This document shows, piece by piece, positions 1-7,567 of a stretch of DNA of 20,441 bases. The translations under genes were made by a program, and so were the position numbers. How positions within the stretch are numbered: position 1 is the stretch's first letter; every line of letters starts with the position of its first letter. Source of the stretch: Dehalococcoidia bacterium (GTDB lineage Bacteria > Chloroflexota > Dehalococcoidia > Lucifugimonadales > Australimonadaceae); assembly GCA_021296055.1 (NCBI GenBank), contig JAGWBE010000010.1, positions 1 to 20,441 on the forward strand, given 5' to 3'. Under the pieces are notes generated by a model. That model was not told the origin of the DNA. It ran no database searches and saw only the letters and a program-made list of their open reading frames with translations.

Positions 1-602
1 GCCGCCGCTACGAACGCCAGCACCACCGCGTAGCGGCGGAAGCGCCCCAACCACTGGGGGGAGACCACCCCTAGCCGCGCGAGCAGAAACATAGCGATGG
101 GCAACTGGAACATTACGCCCATCCAGAACATCAGCGAGGTCACCACGTTGACGTAGCTGGCGACGCGGATCTCCGGGTCTACGTTCGCCGAACCGAACTC
201 GAACAGGAAGGCGAGCGCCGGGGGCAGCAGCACGTAATAGGCGAAGGCCGCGCCTGCGGCGAAAGCCAATAACACGCCCGGGATGAGGATCACCAAGTAG
301 GCGCGCTCGCGTCCCGTCAGCCCGGGCGAGACGAACCGCACGGCCTGGTAGAGCACCACCGGGAGCGCGGCGGCGAACCCCGCCATCAGCGTCACCTTGA
401 AGGTGACCCCCACCACCTCCAGCACCTCCGTCGCGATGGGCTTCTCGGCCCGCTGTCCGAATCCCGGCTCCAGCAGGAAGGCCAAGATGGGGTCGCGGAA
501 CACGAACGCGGCGATGGTCGCAAGCGCCACGAAGACCGACGCGATGATGAGGCGGCGGCGCAACTCGTCAAGGTGCTCGCGCAGCGTCATCGCCTCAGCC
601 AT
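1..602 (-). CDS. tatC: Sec-independent (twin-arginine) translocase subunit TatC, C-terminus cut by window edge
   Basis: TatC is the multispanning membrane receptor that binds the twin-arginine signal peptide and, with TatA/TatB, exports folded proteins. About 200 codons are visible; the family is usually about 240-260 residues, so the last helices lie beyond the left edge. Seen: an N-terminal LREHLDELRRRLI motif typical of TatC, then a hydrophobic helix, the periplasmic EPG region, further hydrophobic segments, a segment reading PEIRVASYVNVVTSLMFWMG, and GVMFQLPI, matching the conserved FQ-P helix. The chosen ATG at 602 (MAEAMTLREHL) overlaps the end of the upstream tatA/B gene by 8 bases (ATGGCTGA) and has a GGAGG-rich stretch upstream, so the two are translationally coupled. 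A second ATG four codons later is also possible. Confidence 0.93.
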   Translation of the reverse strand, partial: MAEAMTLREHLDELRRRLIIASVFVALATIAAFVFRDPILAFLLEPGFGQRAEKPIATEVLEVVGVTFKVTLMAGFAAALPVVLYQAVRFVSPGLTGRERAYLVILIPGVLLAFAAGAAFAYYVLLPPALAFLFEFGSANVDPEIRVASYVNVVTSLMFWMGVMFQLPIAMFLLARLGVVSPQWLGRFRRYAVVLAFVAA

Positions 603-882
603 GGCGCTCCGCCTCCTCCCGCTCCCCCGATTCCACCCCGTCGCCGCCGCGCGCCACCGACTCTTCCACCGGTTCGGCCGGGGCATCCTCACGCGGCGTC
701 TCCGGCTTCGCGTCCAGGTTCACCGCCGCCGCGTCCGCCGCCTCGCGGAGTATCCGCTGCGCCTCCCGCCAGTACTTCCCCATACGCCCCGCCATCTCCA
801 CCATCCGCGCCGGGCCGAGCACGATCAGAGCGACTAGCAGGACAAAAACCAGCTCCAGCAGACCGATGCCGAACAGGTCCAC
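595..882 (-). CDS. tatB: Twin-arginine translocase TatA/TatB family subunit
   Basis: A small single-span component of the Tat export pathway, 95 residues. From the GTG at 882 the protein starts MDLFGIGLLELVFVLL, one transmembrane helix with an early polar glutamate, followed by the hinge VLGPAR, an amphipathic helix (MVEMAGRMGKYWREAQRI) and a charged, Ala/Glu/Pro-rich disordered tail. The VLGPxR hinge looks more like TatB than TatA, but no second paralogue is in the window to compare, so the subtype is tentative. The start at GTG 882 is chosen because GGGAG lies 7 nt upstream and the preceding gene ends at 885; an upstream ATG at 948 would lie inside that gene. Its stop overlaps the tatC start. 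Confidence 0.88.
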   Translation of the reverse strand: MDLFGIGLLELVFVLLVALIVLGPARMVEMAGRMGKYWREAQRILREAADAAAVNLDAKPETPREDAPAEPVEESVARGGDGVESGEREEAERHG

Positions 883-884
883 GC

Positions 885-2843
885 CTACGCTCCCGATGCC
901 CGGCGCGCCTGTTTCGCGCACGCGGGGCAACGCATAAGGGACGGCCACCCCTTCACGGGCGCGTCGGGCGCCGGACGCGCGCCGAAGCGTTCGAGCAAAT
1001 CGAACAGCGCGCAGACGGGCAGCCCCACTACGTTCAGATAGCAGCCGCGCACCGCCGCCGCGGGCGCGAACTCCTCGTCCTGCACACCGTACGCGCCCGC
1101 CTTGTCGAAGGGCGTGCCCGATTTCACGTAGGCTGCGATCTCCACGTCCCCGTACTCGCGCATCGCCACGCGGGAGACGCAGTGCGCCGCCTCCTCGCGT
1201 CCCGTCGCCGCGTCCACCACCGCCAACGCGGTGATGACACGATGCTCACGGCCTCTGAGGGCGCGCAGCATCTCCACCGCCTCTTCCGCGTCGGCGGGCT
1301 TGCCGAGCACACGGCTCCCTTCCCCGTCCGCCTCCGCCGATGGCGCCTCGACGACCGTGTCCGCCCCGATGAAGCGGCCCGCTGCCTCGCCGTCCGCCGC
1401 CGCGCGCGCCTTGGCTAGCGCCAATTCCTGCGCGACGGCCAAAGCATCCCCGCCTTGCTCAACGCACTCGGCGGCGACCACCCGCTCGTCGACAAAGGCG
1501 GAGGCGAACTCTACGCCGCTGCCCAGCGCGCGCCGCGCGATATCCCGCCTGCGCGGAGAGGCGGAGGCAAGCACGAGGCGCGAGACGCTCGCTCTCCTAT
1601 CCGCGCGCCGCGATCCGTCCAACGTCAGCGTCGTTACGCACTCCACGTGGCGCGTCTGCGGGAACATGTCCACGGGCTGCACGCGCCCGATGCGGAAGCC
1701 GCCGTCCGTCAGCGCGCGCAGGTCGCGCGCCAGCGTCTCCGGATCGCACGACACATACACCACGCGGCGCGGCGCGGCCTCGATCAGCGCCCGGAGCGCG
1801 TCCGGCTGGCAGCCCGACCGCGGCGGGTCGAGCACCACCGCGTCGATGGCCGTCTCGGCGGCGAGCAGCGCCAGCGCCTCCTCAGCCTTCCCTAGCCGGA
1901 ATTCGACGTTGCGGATGCCCTCGGCGTTGCCCTTGGCGTCCTCCACCGCCGCCGCCGAGTCCTCGATGGCGACGACGCGCGCCGCGTCGCCCGCCAACAG
2001 CGCCGCGAAGACGCCCACGCCTGCGTAGGCGTCCACCAGCGTCTCCTTGCCGGTCAGCGCCAACCCCTCGCGCACCAGCCCCACCAGGCGCTCCGCTTGC
2101 GCCGTGTTGACCTGGAAGAAGGACGGAGACGCTATCCGGAACGCGCGCCCGCCCAACCGCTCCTCGTAGTGCGTCTGGCCCGACTCGTGGGGAACATCCG
2201 GGTCTTGCAGCAGCGGTTGGAGCATCCACGAGCCGGTGTTAACACCCGTACGGATGGTGAGCTGCGTCGTCTCCCCAGCCCGTCCCTGGAGCGCCGCCAG
2301 CATCTCGTTGATGCGCGGCGCCATCAGCAAGCACTCCTCCACGTCCACATGCCGCCGCGTCTCGCGGTTCACGAACCCCAAGCGCCCTTCGCCGCGCCCC
2401 GCCCCCGCTCCCGCACGTCTGCTCACCGTGAAGCGCGCGTGGTTGCGGTAGCCCAGTCGCTGCGGACTCGCCAGCGTCGGCTCGACGCGAACGCCGCTCA
2501 GTCCCCCCACGCGCTCGAGCGTGTCGCACACCACCTCCCGCTTCAACTCCAGCTGGCGCTCGTAGGCGACGTGCTGCCACTGGCAGCCGACGCACTCGCC
2601 GAAGTAGCGGCACGGCGCCTCGACGCGATGCGCGGACGCCTCGACCACCTCCACCACCCGCGCCGCGATATGGCTGCGCCGCTCGCGGACGACCTCCGCC
2701 ACCACCTCTTCGCCCGGGATGCCGCCGAACACGAAAATCGGCTTCCCGTCGGTCTCCGCGAGCGCCTCTCCGAGCCGCCCCATCCCTGCGAGGCGCAGGC
2801 GTAGCAGTCTGCCCGCCCCCTGCTGTGTCGGCGATACGACCAC
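885..2843 (-). CDS. Fusion of 23S rRNA (uracil-C5)-methyltransferase (RlmD/TrmA family) with Maf-type nucleotide pyrophosphatase
   Basis: One uninterrupted 652-residue frame holds two enzymes. Residues 1-65 are a TRAM-like RNA-binding domain. C78, C84, C87 and C171 have the spacing of the RlmD 4Fe-4S cluster. DAYAGVGVFA (271-280) is the SAM site, VVLDPPRSGC (336-345) motif IV, C366 in YVSCDPETLARD the nucleophile and E401 in HVEC the general base, so a 5-methyluridine methyltransferase is expected. After a linker at about 408-420, residues 421-625 are a complete Maf domain: LASASPRRR (425-433), DE 452-453, GADTVV (493-498), LGKP (513-516) and GTPFDKAGAYGVQ (576-588). Maf proteins hydrolyse non-canonical or pyrimidine NTPs. 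A short tail carries CPAC (639-642). Start GTG at 2843 has no Shine-Dalgarno but an extended -10 just upstream. tatA/B follows after 2 nt. Which uridine is modified cannot be told from sequence. Confidence 0.92.
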   Translation of the reverse strand: MVVSPTQQGAGRLLRLRLAGMGRLGEALAETDGKPIFVFGGIPGEEVVAEVVRERRSHIAARVVEVVEASAHRVEAPCRYFGECVGCQWQHVAYERQLELKREVVCDTLERVGGLSGVRVEPTLASPQRLGYRNHARFTVSRRAGAGAGRGEGRLGFVNRETRRHVDVEECLLMAPRINEMLAALQGRAGETTQLTIRTGVNTGSWMLQPLLQDPDVPHESGQTHYEERLGGRAFRIASPSFFQVNTAQAERLVGLVREGLALTGKETLVDAYAGVGVFAALLAGDAARVVAIEDSAAAVEDAKGNAEGIRNVEFRLGKAEEALALLAAETAIDAVVLDPPRSGCQPDALRALIEAAPRRVVYVSCDPETLARDLRALTDGGFRIGRVQPVDMFPQTRHVECVTTLTLDGSRRADRRASVSRLVLASASPRRRDIARRALGSGVEFASAFVDERVVAAECVEQGGDALAVAQELALAKARAAADGEAAGRFIGADTVVEAPSAEADGEGSRVLGKPADAEEAVEMLRALRGREHRVITALAVVDAATGREEAAHCVSRVAMREYGDVEIAAYVKSGTPFDKAGAYGVQDEEFAPAAAVRGCYLNVVGLPVCALFDLLERFGARPAPDAPVKGWPSLMRCPACAKQARRASGA

Positions 2844-2849
2844 GCAGCG

Positions 2850-2858
2850 ATGATAGCA
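2850..2858 (-). promoter_or_regulatory. Extended -10 element upstream of the methyltransferase-Maf gene
   Basis: On the minus strand the sequence reads TGC-TATCAT, an extended -10 hexamer ending 6 nt before the GTG at 2843. There is no clear -35 and no Shine-Dalgarno between it and the start codon, which suggests an internal promoter giving a leaderless or nearly leaderless transcript. This is a pattern match only. Confidence 0.45.
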
Positions 2859-2888
2859 GCGGAGGAAGGGAGGGGAGGCGAGTGCGAA

Positions 2889-3197
2889 TTACCTGCCGCG
2901 AACCTCTTCGAGGTAAGCGTCGGCGCGGCCGCTCTTGCCCAGGATGGCGTACACGCGGTCTACGGGATGCTCCGCCGCCGTCCACACCCGAATCAGCAGG
3001 CCGTTCTCAGTCGGAGTGACCTCGATGCCCTGATTCAGGCCGAAGTAGCATTCGACCGCCTCCCTGACGTTGCGGCGAAGCTGCTCGAGCGTGTCTCCCT
3101 CTGTGTGGATGCCGTAGCCGACGGCGCTGGCCGAGTAGCCGCCTCCGGAGTCGTCCTGGCTGACTTCGAAGACGGTCTCGGAGACGGCATCGGCCAC
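2889..3197 (-). CDS. Orphan HicB-like small protein
   Basis: A 102-residue protein. The first about 65 residues have the HicB-antitoxin-like pattern: a short beta strand (ETVFEVSQDD), SGGGYSASAVGYGIHTEGDTLEQLRRNVREAVECYFG, i.e. a Gly-Tyr-x-Ala strand, then T-x-E-E/Q-L and an amphipathic helix. Small proteins with this fold are often annotated as HicB-like, sometimes misleadingly as 2-oxoisovalerate dehydrogenase fragments. The C-terminal 35 residues (IRVWTAAEHPVDRVYAILGKSGRADAYLEEVRGR) are not recognised; no ribbon-helix-helix DNA-binding domain is obvious. GTG at 3197 is used, 8 nt after the aldolase stop, with a G-run in the Shine-Dalgarno position. No hicA-type toxin frame lies next to it (only 45 nt separate it from the methyltransferase-Maf gene), so it may not be an antitoxin at all. 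Confidence 0.7.
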   Translation of the reverse strand: MADAVSETVFEVSQDDSGGGYSASAVGYGIHTEGDTLEQLRRNVREAVECYFGLNQGIEVTPTENGLLIRVWTAAEHPVDRVYAILGKSGRADAYLEEVRGR

Positions 3198-3205
3198 TAT
3201 GCCCC

Positions 3206-4228
3206 CTACCCGCGCAGCGCGGCGAGCTCGGCGGCCAGGTCGATGATCGAGTCCTCTTGGCCGCCGACCACCTTGCGGCGGCCCAGCTCCATCAGGATGT
3301 CGCGCGGCTCGATGTTGAACTTGGCGGCGGCGCGGTAAGTGTGGAGCAGGAAGGAGGAGTAGACGCCCGCGTAGCCGAGCACGAGGCTGGCGCGATCGAT
3401 AATCTGCGGGCGCTGCATCATCGGACGCACCACGTCCTCCGCCGCGTCCATAATCTTGTACACGTCCACGCCCGTCTCGTAGCCCTCAAGCTCGAGGACG
3501 GCCACCAGCACCTCGGTCATCGCGTTGCCAGCGCCGGCGCCGAGGCCGCCGAGGCAGCCGTCTACGTACTCGGCGCCCTCCTCGATGGCAGCGAGGGAGT
3601 TGCCGATGCCCAGGCCGAGGTTGTTGTGGCAGTGGATGCCGACCTTCGTGTCCGGGTCGAGCGCCTGGCGCAGCGCGGAGACCCGCGCGCGGACGCCGTC
3701 GGGGCGCAGCGCGCCCGCCGAGTCGGTTACGTAGACCGCCTCCGCGCCTGACGCCTCCTGCACCTTGGCCTGCTCCACCAGGTCGTCCGGCTCGATCATG
3801 TGCGCCATCATCAGGAAGCCAAGCGTCTCCATCCCCAGCTCGCGGGCGAGGCCGATGTGCTGGACGGCGATGTCCGCCTCTGTGCAGTGGGTGGCGATGC
3901 GGACGGCGCGCGCGCCCCGGTCGAACGCCTCCTTCAGGTCTTCCTGGATGCCGATGCCGGGCAGCAGGAGCACGGTGATGCCCGCGTTCGTGATGCTGGC
4001 CTTCACCGCCGACAGCAGGTCTTGCTCGTCGGTGTGGGAGAAGCCGTAGTTCTGGGACGAGCCGCCGAGGCCGTCGCCGTGCGACACCTCGATAAGGGGC
4101 ACGCCCGCCTCGTCCAACGCCTTGGCGATCTGCGCAACCTGCTCCACCGTGTACTGGTGCGCCATCGGGTGCGAACCGTCGCGCATCGTCGAGTCGACGA
4201 CGCGGACGGCGCCTTTGGTCAGTGTCAT
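3206..4228 (-). CDS. mhpE: 4-hydroxy-2-oxovalerate aldolase
   Basis: This 340-residue protein is a full-length DmpG/MhpE aldolase of the HMG-CoA-lyase-like TIM-barrel group. It splits 4-hydroxy-2-oxovalerate into pyruvate and acetaldehyde, the last C-C cleavage of meta-cleavage aromatic degradation. Visible residues: DSTMRDGSH at 12-20, giving R16, D17 and the catalytic H20; [14 protein letters not shown] near 50-63; VTDSAGAL at 167-174; and GIHCHNNLG at 197-205, where H199 and H201 together with D17 form the divalent-metal site. The start ATG overlaps the stop of the upstream acetaldehyde dehydrogenase as TAATG. The two enzymes are known to form a complex that channels acetaldehyde, and the overlap suggests equal production. 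C-terminal domain is complete. Confidence 0.95.
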   Translation of the reverse strand: MTLTKGAVRVVDSTMRDGSHPMAHQYTVEQVAQIAKALDEAGVPLIEVSHGDGLGGSSQNYGFSHTDEQDLLSAVKASITNAGITVLLLPGIGIQEDLKEAFDRGARAVRIATHCTEADIAVQHIGLARELGMETLGFLMMAHMIEPDDLVEQAKVQEASGAEAVYVTDSAGALRPDGVRARVSALRQALDPDTKVGIHCHNNLGLGIGNSLAAIEEGAEYVDGCLGGLGAGAGNAMTEVLVAVLELEGYETGVDVYKIMDAAEDVVRPMMQRPQIIDRASLVLGYAGVYSSFLLHTYRAAAKFNIEPRDILMELGRRKVVGGQEDSIIDLAAELAALRG

Positions 4229-5133
4229 TACGCGCCTCCTGCGGTTGCGACAGTTTGGGTCGGCAGGCCGAGCAGGTGCTTGGCGAACTGGTCGCCGACC
4301 TCCACGGCCGCCGCCGTCATGATGTCTAGGTTGCCGGAGTAGTCGGGCAGATACATGCCCGCGCCTTGCACCTCCACCGTAACCACCACGCGGTCGTCGT
4401 AGAAGATGGGATCGACGCGCAGGTGGTAGCCGGGGACGTAGGACTGGATGCGCGCGACCGTCTCGTGAATGGAGCCGAGGATCGCCTCGCGGTCCATCTC
4501 CTCCACCTGGCAGTAGATGGTGTCGCGCATCATGATGGGCGGCTCGGCGGGGTTGAGGATGATGATGGCCTTGCCGCGCTCGGCGCCGCCGATGCGCACG
4601 ATGCCCGTGGCGGTGGTCTGCGTGAACTCGTCGATGTTCTGCCGCGTGCCCGGTCCCGCGCTCTTCGACGCGATGGTGGCGACGATCTCCGCGTAGGGAA
4701 CGCGCGTCACCTTGGAGACGGCGTTCACGATGGGAATCGTCGCCTGCCCTCCGCAGGTGATGAGGTTGACGTTCAGCTCGTCCAGCACATCGCCGATGTT
4801 GACGTAGGGGACGACGTAGGGGCCGACGGCGGCGGGAGTGAGGTCGATGGCGATCTTGCCGAGGTCGCGGTACATCGCCGCGTTGGCGACGTGCGCCTTG
4901 GCGCTGGTCGCCTCGTAGACGATCTTCGCCAACTCGTGATGCTTCTTGAAGCCCTCGGAACCCTCGGCGGTGGTGGCGTAGCCCATCTGCTTGGCCAGCG
5001 CCAGCCCCTCCGAGCGCTCGTCGATGCCCACCATCAGCTTCATCTCGAGCCTGGGGTGCTCCTCCAGCTTGAGCATCAGGTCGGTCCCGATGTTGCCGGA
5101 GCCGATGATCGCCACCGGTATCTTGTCAGCCAT
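4228..5133 (-). CDS. mhpF: Acetaldehyde dehydrogenase (acetylating)
   Basis: A 301-residue CoA-acylating aldehyde dehydrogenase of the DmpF/MhpF type, converting acetaldehyde, NAD+ and CoA to acetyl-CoA. It shows the Rossmann motif [10 protein letters not shown] (11-20), the [15 protein letters not shown] block with catalytic C127, and [15 protein letters not shown], which binds cofactor and helps form the aldolase interface. Length matches the family. The ATG at 5133 is chosen because GAGGAG sits 7 nt upstream and the protein then starts [16 protein letters not shown] as expected; an in-frame ATG 13 codons earlier would add an unrelated leader. The gene follows the hydratase by about 48 nt and overlaps the aldolase by one base, so these three steps look co-transcribed. 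Confidence 0.95.
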   Translation of the reverse strand: MADKIPVAIIGSGNIGTDLMLKLEEHPRLEMKLMVGIDERSEGLALAKQMGYATTAEGSEGFKKHHELAKIVYEATSAKAHVANAAMYRDLGKIAIDLTPAAVGPYVVPYVNIGDVLDELNVNLITCGGQATIPIVNAVSKVTRVPYAEIVATIASKSAGPGTRQNIDEFTQTTATGIVRIGGAERGKAIIILNPAEPPIMMRDTIYCQVEEMDREAILGSIHETVARIQSYVPGYHLRVDPIFYDDRVVVTVEVQGAGMYLPDYSGNLDIMTAAAVEVGDQFAKHLLGLPTQTVATAGGA

Positions 5134-5181
5134 CCCGCGTCTCCTCACTTTCCATGATACGGCGGGGGGCAAGCGCCCCGC

Positions 5182-5970
5182 CTAGACGAACTTCACGCTC
5201 ACCGATCCGACGTTGTCGAACTTGGCCGTTATCACGTCGCCCTTGGCGACGGGGGTCATCCCGACCAGGGCGCCCGGCATCACGAACTCGCCTGCGTTGA
5301 GGGAGACGCCGTACTCGCCCAACTTGTTGGCGCACCACGCGACGGCGTTGGCGGGGTTGTCCAGCACGGCGGCGCCCGTGCCGCGGCTGAGCTCCTCGCC
5401 GTTCTTCTCGAACACCATGCCCTCGTTCACCAGGTCGACGGAACTCGGGTCGACGCGCGTCGACCCGAGCACCGCCGCCATGTGCGAAGCGTTGTCGGCG
5501 ATTGTGTCCGCCAGCTTGATCTTCCAGTCCGCCACGCGGCTGCCCACCACCTCCAGCGAGGCCACCACGTAGTCCGTGGCATCCAACACGTCCTCCGGAG
5601 TCACCCCCGGCCCCTTGAGCGTCTTCTTCAGGACGAAGGTGATCTCCGGCTCCACGCGGGGCTGTTGGAGCGAGTCGTAGGCAACCTCCGCGCCGTCCTC
5701 CAGCACCATGTTGTCGAAGATCATGCCGTAGTCGGGCGTGTCGATGCCGAGCATCTTCTGCATGGCGGCGCTGGTGAGGCCGACCTTCTTGCCGACGATC
5801 TTGCGCCCACTCGCCAGCTTCTTACCCAGCACCAACTCTTGGACGCGGTAGGCGTCCTCCGGACTGAGGTCCGGGTGCTTCTCGGTCAGCGGCGGGATGA
5901 ACTCGTGCGTCTGTTCGGCGCGCCACAGCGCGTCCGCAAGCTCCGCTACCTGCGCGTCGTTCAGGCTCAT
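5182..5970 (-). CDS. mhpD: 2-keto-4-pentenoate hydratase / 4-oxalocrotonate decarboxylase family enzyme
   Basis: A 262-residue member of the fumarylacetoacetate-hydrolase superfamily branch containing MhpD hydratase and 4-oxalocrotonate decarboxylase. Seen: IVGKKVGLTSAAMQKMLG (58-75), D80 in TPDYG, RVEPEI with metal-ligand glutamates E107 and E109, and SLEVV with E140, the set expected for the Mg/Mn site. Next to mhpF and mhpE, the hydratase role (2-hydroxypenta-2,4-dienoate to 4-hydroxy-2-oxovalerate) is more likely, but the two activities cannot be separated securely by eye. ATG 5970 has AAGGAGG in the right place. The coding sequence contains a perfect 26-bp palindrome at 5444-5469, encoding the LGSTRVDPS stretch. 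Confidence 0.9.
   Translation of the reverse strand: MSLNDAQVAELADALWRAEQTHEFIPPLTEKHPDLSPEDAYRVQELVLGKKLASGRKIVGKKVGLTSAAMQKMLGIDTPDYGMIFDNMVLEDGAEVAYDSLQQPRVEPEITFVLKKTLKGPGVTPEDVLDATDYVVASLEVVGSRVADWKIKLADTIADNASHMAAVLGSTRVDPSSVDLVNEGMVFEKNGEELSRGTGAAVLDNPANAVAWCANKLGEYGVSLNAGEFVMPGALVGMTPVAKGDVITAKFDNVGSVSVKFV
5444..5469. repeat. Perfect 26-bp palindrome inside the hydratase gene
   Basis: The left 13 bases CTCGGGTCGACGC are followed directly by their exact reverse complement, with no loop; symmetry stops at the next base on both sides. It contains two GTCGAC sites. It lies entirely in coding sequence. Confidence 0.9.
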
Positions 5971-6024
5971 GCTCCCTCCTTGCCTATCGGCGTGCTGCGC
6001 GGGCGGGCGGGGCCGCCCGGCGCG

Positions 6025-6669
6025 TTAGATCTGCTTGAGGCCCATTCCCTTGGCCGCCTCTAGGTAGGGCAGCCCCTTGGCCAGCCCCTCCTTGAAGACG
6101 TCTTCCTTCGCCTTGATCTTGTCCAACTCGTTCAGCGCGTCGTCGTACATCGCCTGCGGCACCACCACAGCGCCCGTCTCGTCGGCGAAGACGAAGTCGC
6201 CCGGCCGCACCGACACGCCGCCGACCTTCACCGGCTCCTCGTTGACGGAGCCGAGGCGCAGGCGCGTCTTGCCCGCCGTCGGGCAGATGTGCCGCGCCAG
6301 CACCGGAAAGCCCAGCGCCCGCATGATGTCCGCGTCGCGCACTGCGCCGTCCACGATGAGGCCCGATACGCCCAGGTTCTGCGCCGCCATGGCGGCCAGT
6401 TCGCCCCAGACGGTGATGTACTCGCCGCCCACGTCGATGGTGATGACGTCGCCCGCCGACGCCCGCGCCAGTATCTGCCCCAGCGCGATCTCGTCCGCGC
6501 CGAACGTTCCCGGCGTGCCAACGAGCATGCGCACCGTGAGGGCACGCCCGTGGAACTTCTGCCCATGCGACAGCGGCTGCAGCCCCACCATCGCCCCGTC
6601 GTGCCCCAGGATGTCCAGCGCGTCGGCGAACATCCCGCTGTCGATGCCTTCGAATCCCTTCACGGCCAT
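6025..6669 (-). CDS. RraA-family protein (HMG aldolase / oxaloacetate decarboxylase type)
   Basis: A 214-residue protein of the RraA/demethylmenaquinone-methyltransferase-like fold. The family signature is clear: WGELAAMAAQNLGVSGLIVDGAVRDADIM, i.e. the G-x-x-x-x-x-A loop followed by DGAVRD, which holds the Arg-Asp pair that binds pyruvate enolate and metal. Family members include 4-hydroxy-4-methyl-2-oxoglutarate / 4-carboxy-4-hydroxy-2-oxoadipate aldolase and oxaloacetate decarboxylase; the RNase E inhibitor role of E. coli RraA is unlikely here. Its place at the head of the meta-cleavage block favours the aldolase role, but the substrate is not determined by sequence. ATG 6669 has AGGAGGAG upstream. 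It is 54 nt upstream of the hydratase gene and divergent from the SDR gene. Confidence 0.87.
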   Translation of the reverse strand: MAVKGFEGIDSGMFADALDILGHDGAMVGLQPLSHGQKFHGRALTVRMLVGTPGTFGADEIALGQILARASAGDVITIDVGGEYITVWGELAAMAAQNLGVSGLIVDGAVRDADIMRALGFPVLARHICPTAGKTRLRLGSVNEEPVKVGGVSVRPGDFVFADETGAVVVPQAMYDDALNELDKIKAKEDVFKEGLAKGLPYLEAAKGMGLKQI

Positions 6670-6681
6670 GCCTGTGCTCCT

Positions 6682-6717
6682 CCTGCTAACGCTGCCCTGA
6701 TTCTAGCAGGTTAGAAT
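6682..6717. promoter_or_regulatory. Divergent promoter / operator between rraA-like and SDR genes
   Basis: The 56-nt divergent gap holds two nested inverted repeats: CCTGCTA (6682-6688) with TAGCAGG (6704-6710), and ATTCTA (6700-6705) with TAGAAT (6712-6717). The second pair gives a TAGAAT -10-like hexamer on each strand, facing outward in both directions. No strong -35 is seen on either side. The arrangement would suit shared control of the minus-strand catabolic operon and the SDR gene. Confidence 0.45.
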
Positions 6718-6743
6718 GCCTTTTCGTGGAGGGAGCGCCGTCT

Positions 6744-7553
6744 ATGGAAGGAATCGCGGGGAAAACGGCCATCGTCACAGGCGCCGGGCGCGGCATCGGC
6801 CGGGGTCTCGCCCTCGCCCTCGCCGCCCGCGGCGCCCGCCTCGTCCTCAACGACCTCGACCAAGCGCCGCTCGAGGAGACTGCGGCGCTGACGGGCGGCG
6901 ACCCGGCGCTGACGGCGGGTTCGGTGACCGACGCGCAAGTGGGCGAGCGCTTGACGGAGGCGGCGCTGGAGCGCTTCGGCGCTCTGGACGTCATCGCCGC
7001 GTGCGCCGGCTACACATGGGACGGCATGTTCCACCGCATGACGGGCGACCAGTGGCGCGCCATCGTGGACGTGCACCTGAACGGGACGTACAACACCGTG
7101 CGCCCCGCCTACGCGGCGATGCGCGAGCTCGCCCGCGCCGAACGCGAGCGCGGCGGGCAGCCCGCCGCCCGCAAGATCGTCACCGTCTCCTCCATGTCGG
7201 CGTTCGGGAACCTCGGCCAGGCCAACTACGCGGCGGCCAAGGCGGGAATCGTGGGCTTGACGCGCACGCTGGCCATCGAGGGCGCACGCTTCAACATCCT
7301 CGCCAACTCCGCCGCGTTCGGCCCTATCGACACGCGGCTGACGAGGGCGCGCGAGCAGCAAGACGAGCGGGTGGGAGAGGCGGCGCTGGGCATCCCGCAG
7401 GCCGCGCGCGACGCCTACCTCGCTTCCATACCCCTAGGGCGCACGGGAACAATCGAGGAGGCCGTCGGCCCTCTGCTCTTCCTCGCGTCCGAGCACGCCA
7501 ACTACGTGTCCGGCGCGCTGCTGGAGGTCAACGGGGCGGCGCACATAGGCTAG
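6744..7553 (+). CDS. Short-chain dehydrogenase/reductase (SDR) family oxidoreductase
   Basis: A 269-residue classical SDR using NAD(P)H on an unknown alcohol/ketone. Seen: TGAGRGIG cofactor loop (12-19), D37 after the second strand (LVLNDLD), which favours NAD(H), N113 in the active-site helix, and the catalytic set S150, Y162 and K166 in VSSMSAFGNLGQANYAAAK. The usual NNAG motif is altered to AACAG, with C87 where asparagine is normal. C-terminus ends with the common YVSGALLEVNGA strand. ATG 6744 is preferred because a GGAGGGAG run precedes it and the N-terminus then matches the family; a GTG at 6726, 8 nt from a TAGAAT hexamer, could start a leaderless version six residues longer. Divergent from the RraA-like gene. 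Confidence 0.9.
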   Translation: MEGIAGKTAIVTGAGRGIGRGLALALAARGARLVLNDLDQAPLEETAALTGGDPALTAGSVTDAQVGERLTEAALERFGALDVIAACAGYTWDGMFHRMTGDQWRAIVDVHLNGTYNTVRPAYAAMRELARAERERGGQPAARKIVTVSSMSAFGNLGQANYAAAKAGIVGLTRTLAIEGARFNILANSAAFGPIDTRLTRAREQQDERVGEAALGIPQAARDAYLASIPLGRTGTIEEAVGPLLFLASEHANYVSGALLEVNGAAHIG

Positions 7554-7567
7554 CGCCGCCGCGAGGA

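Noticed and set aside
573..1418. Plus-strand 281-codon open frame opposite tatA/B and the Maf domain
   Set aside because: Pro/Arg/Ala-rich low-complexity translation opposite conserved minus-strand genes.
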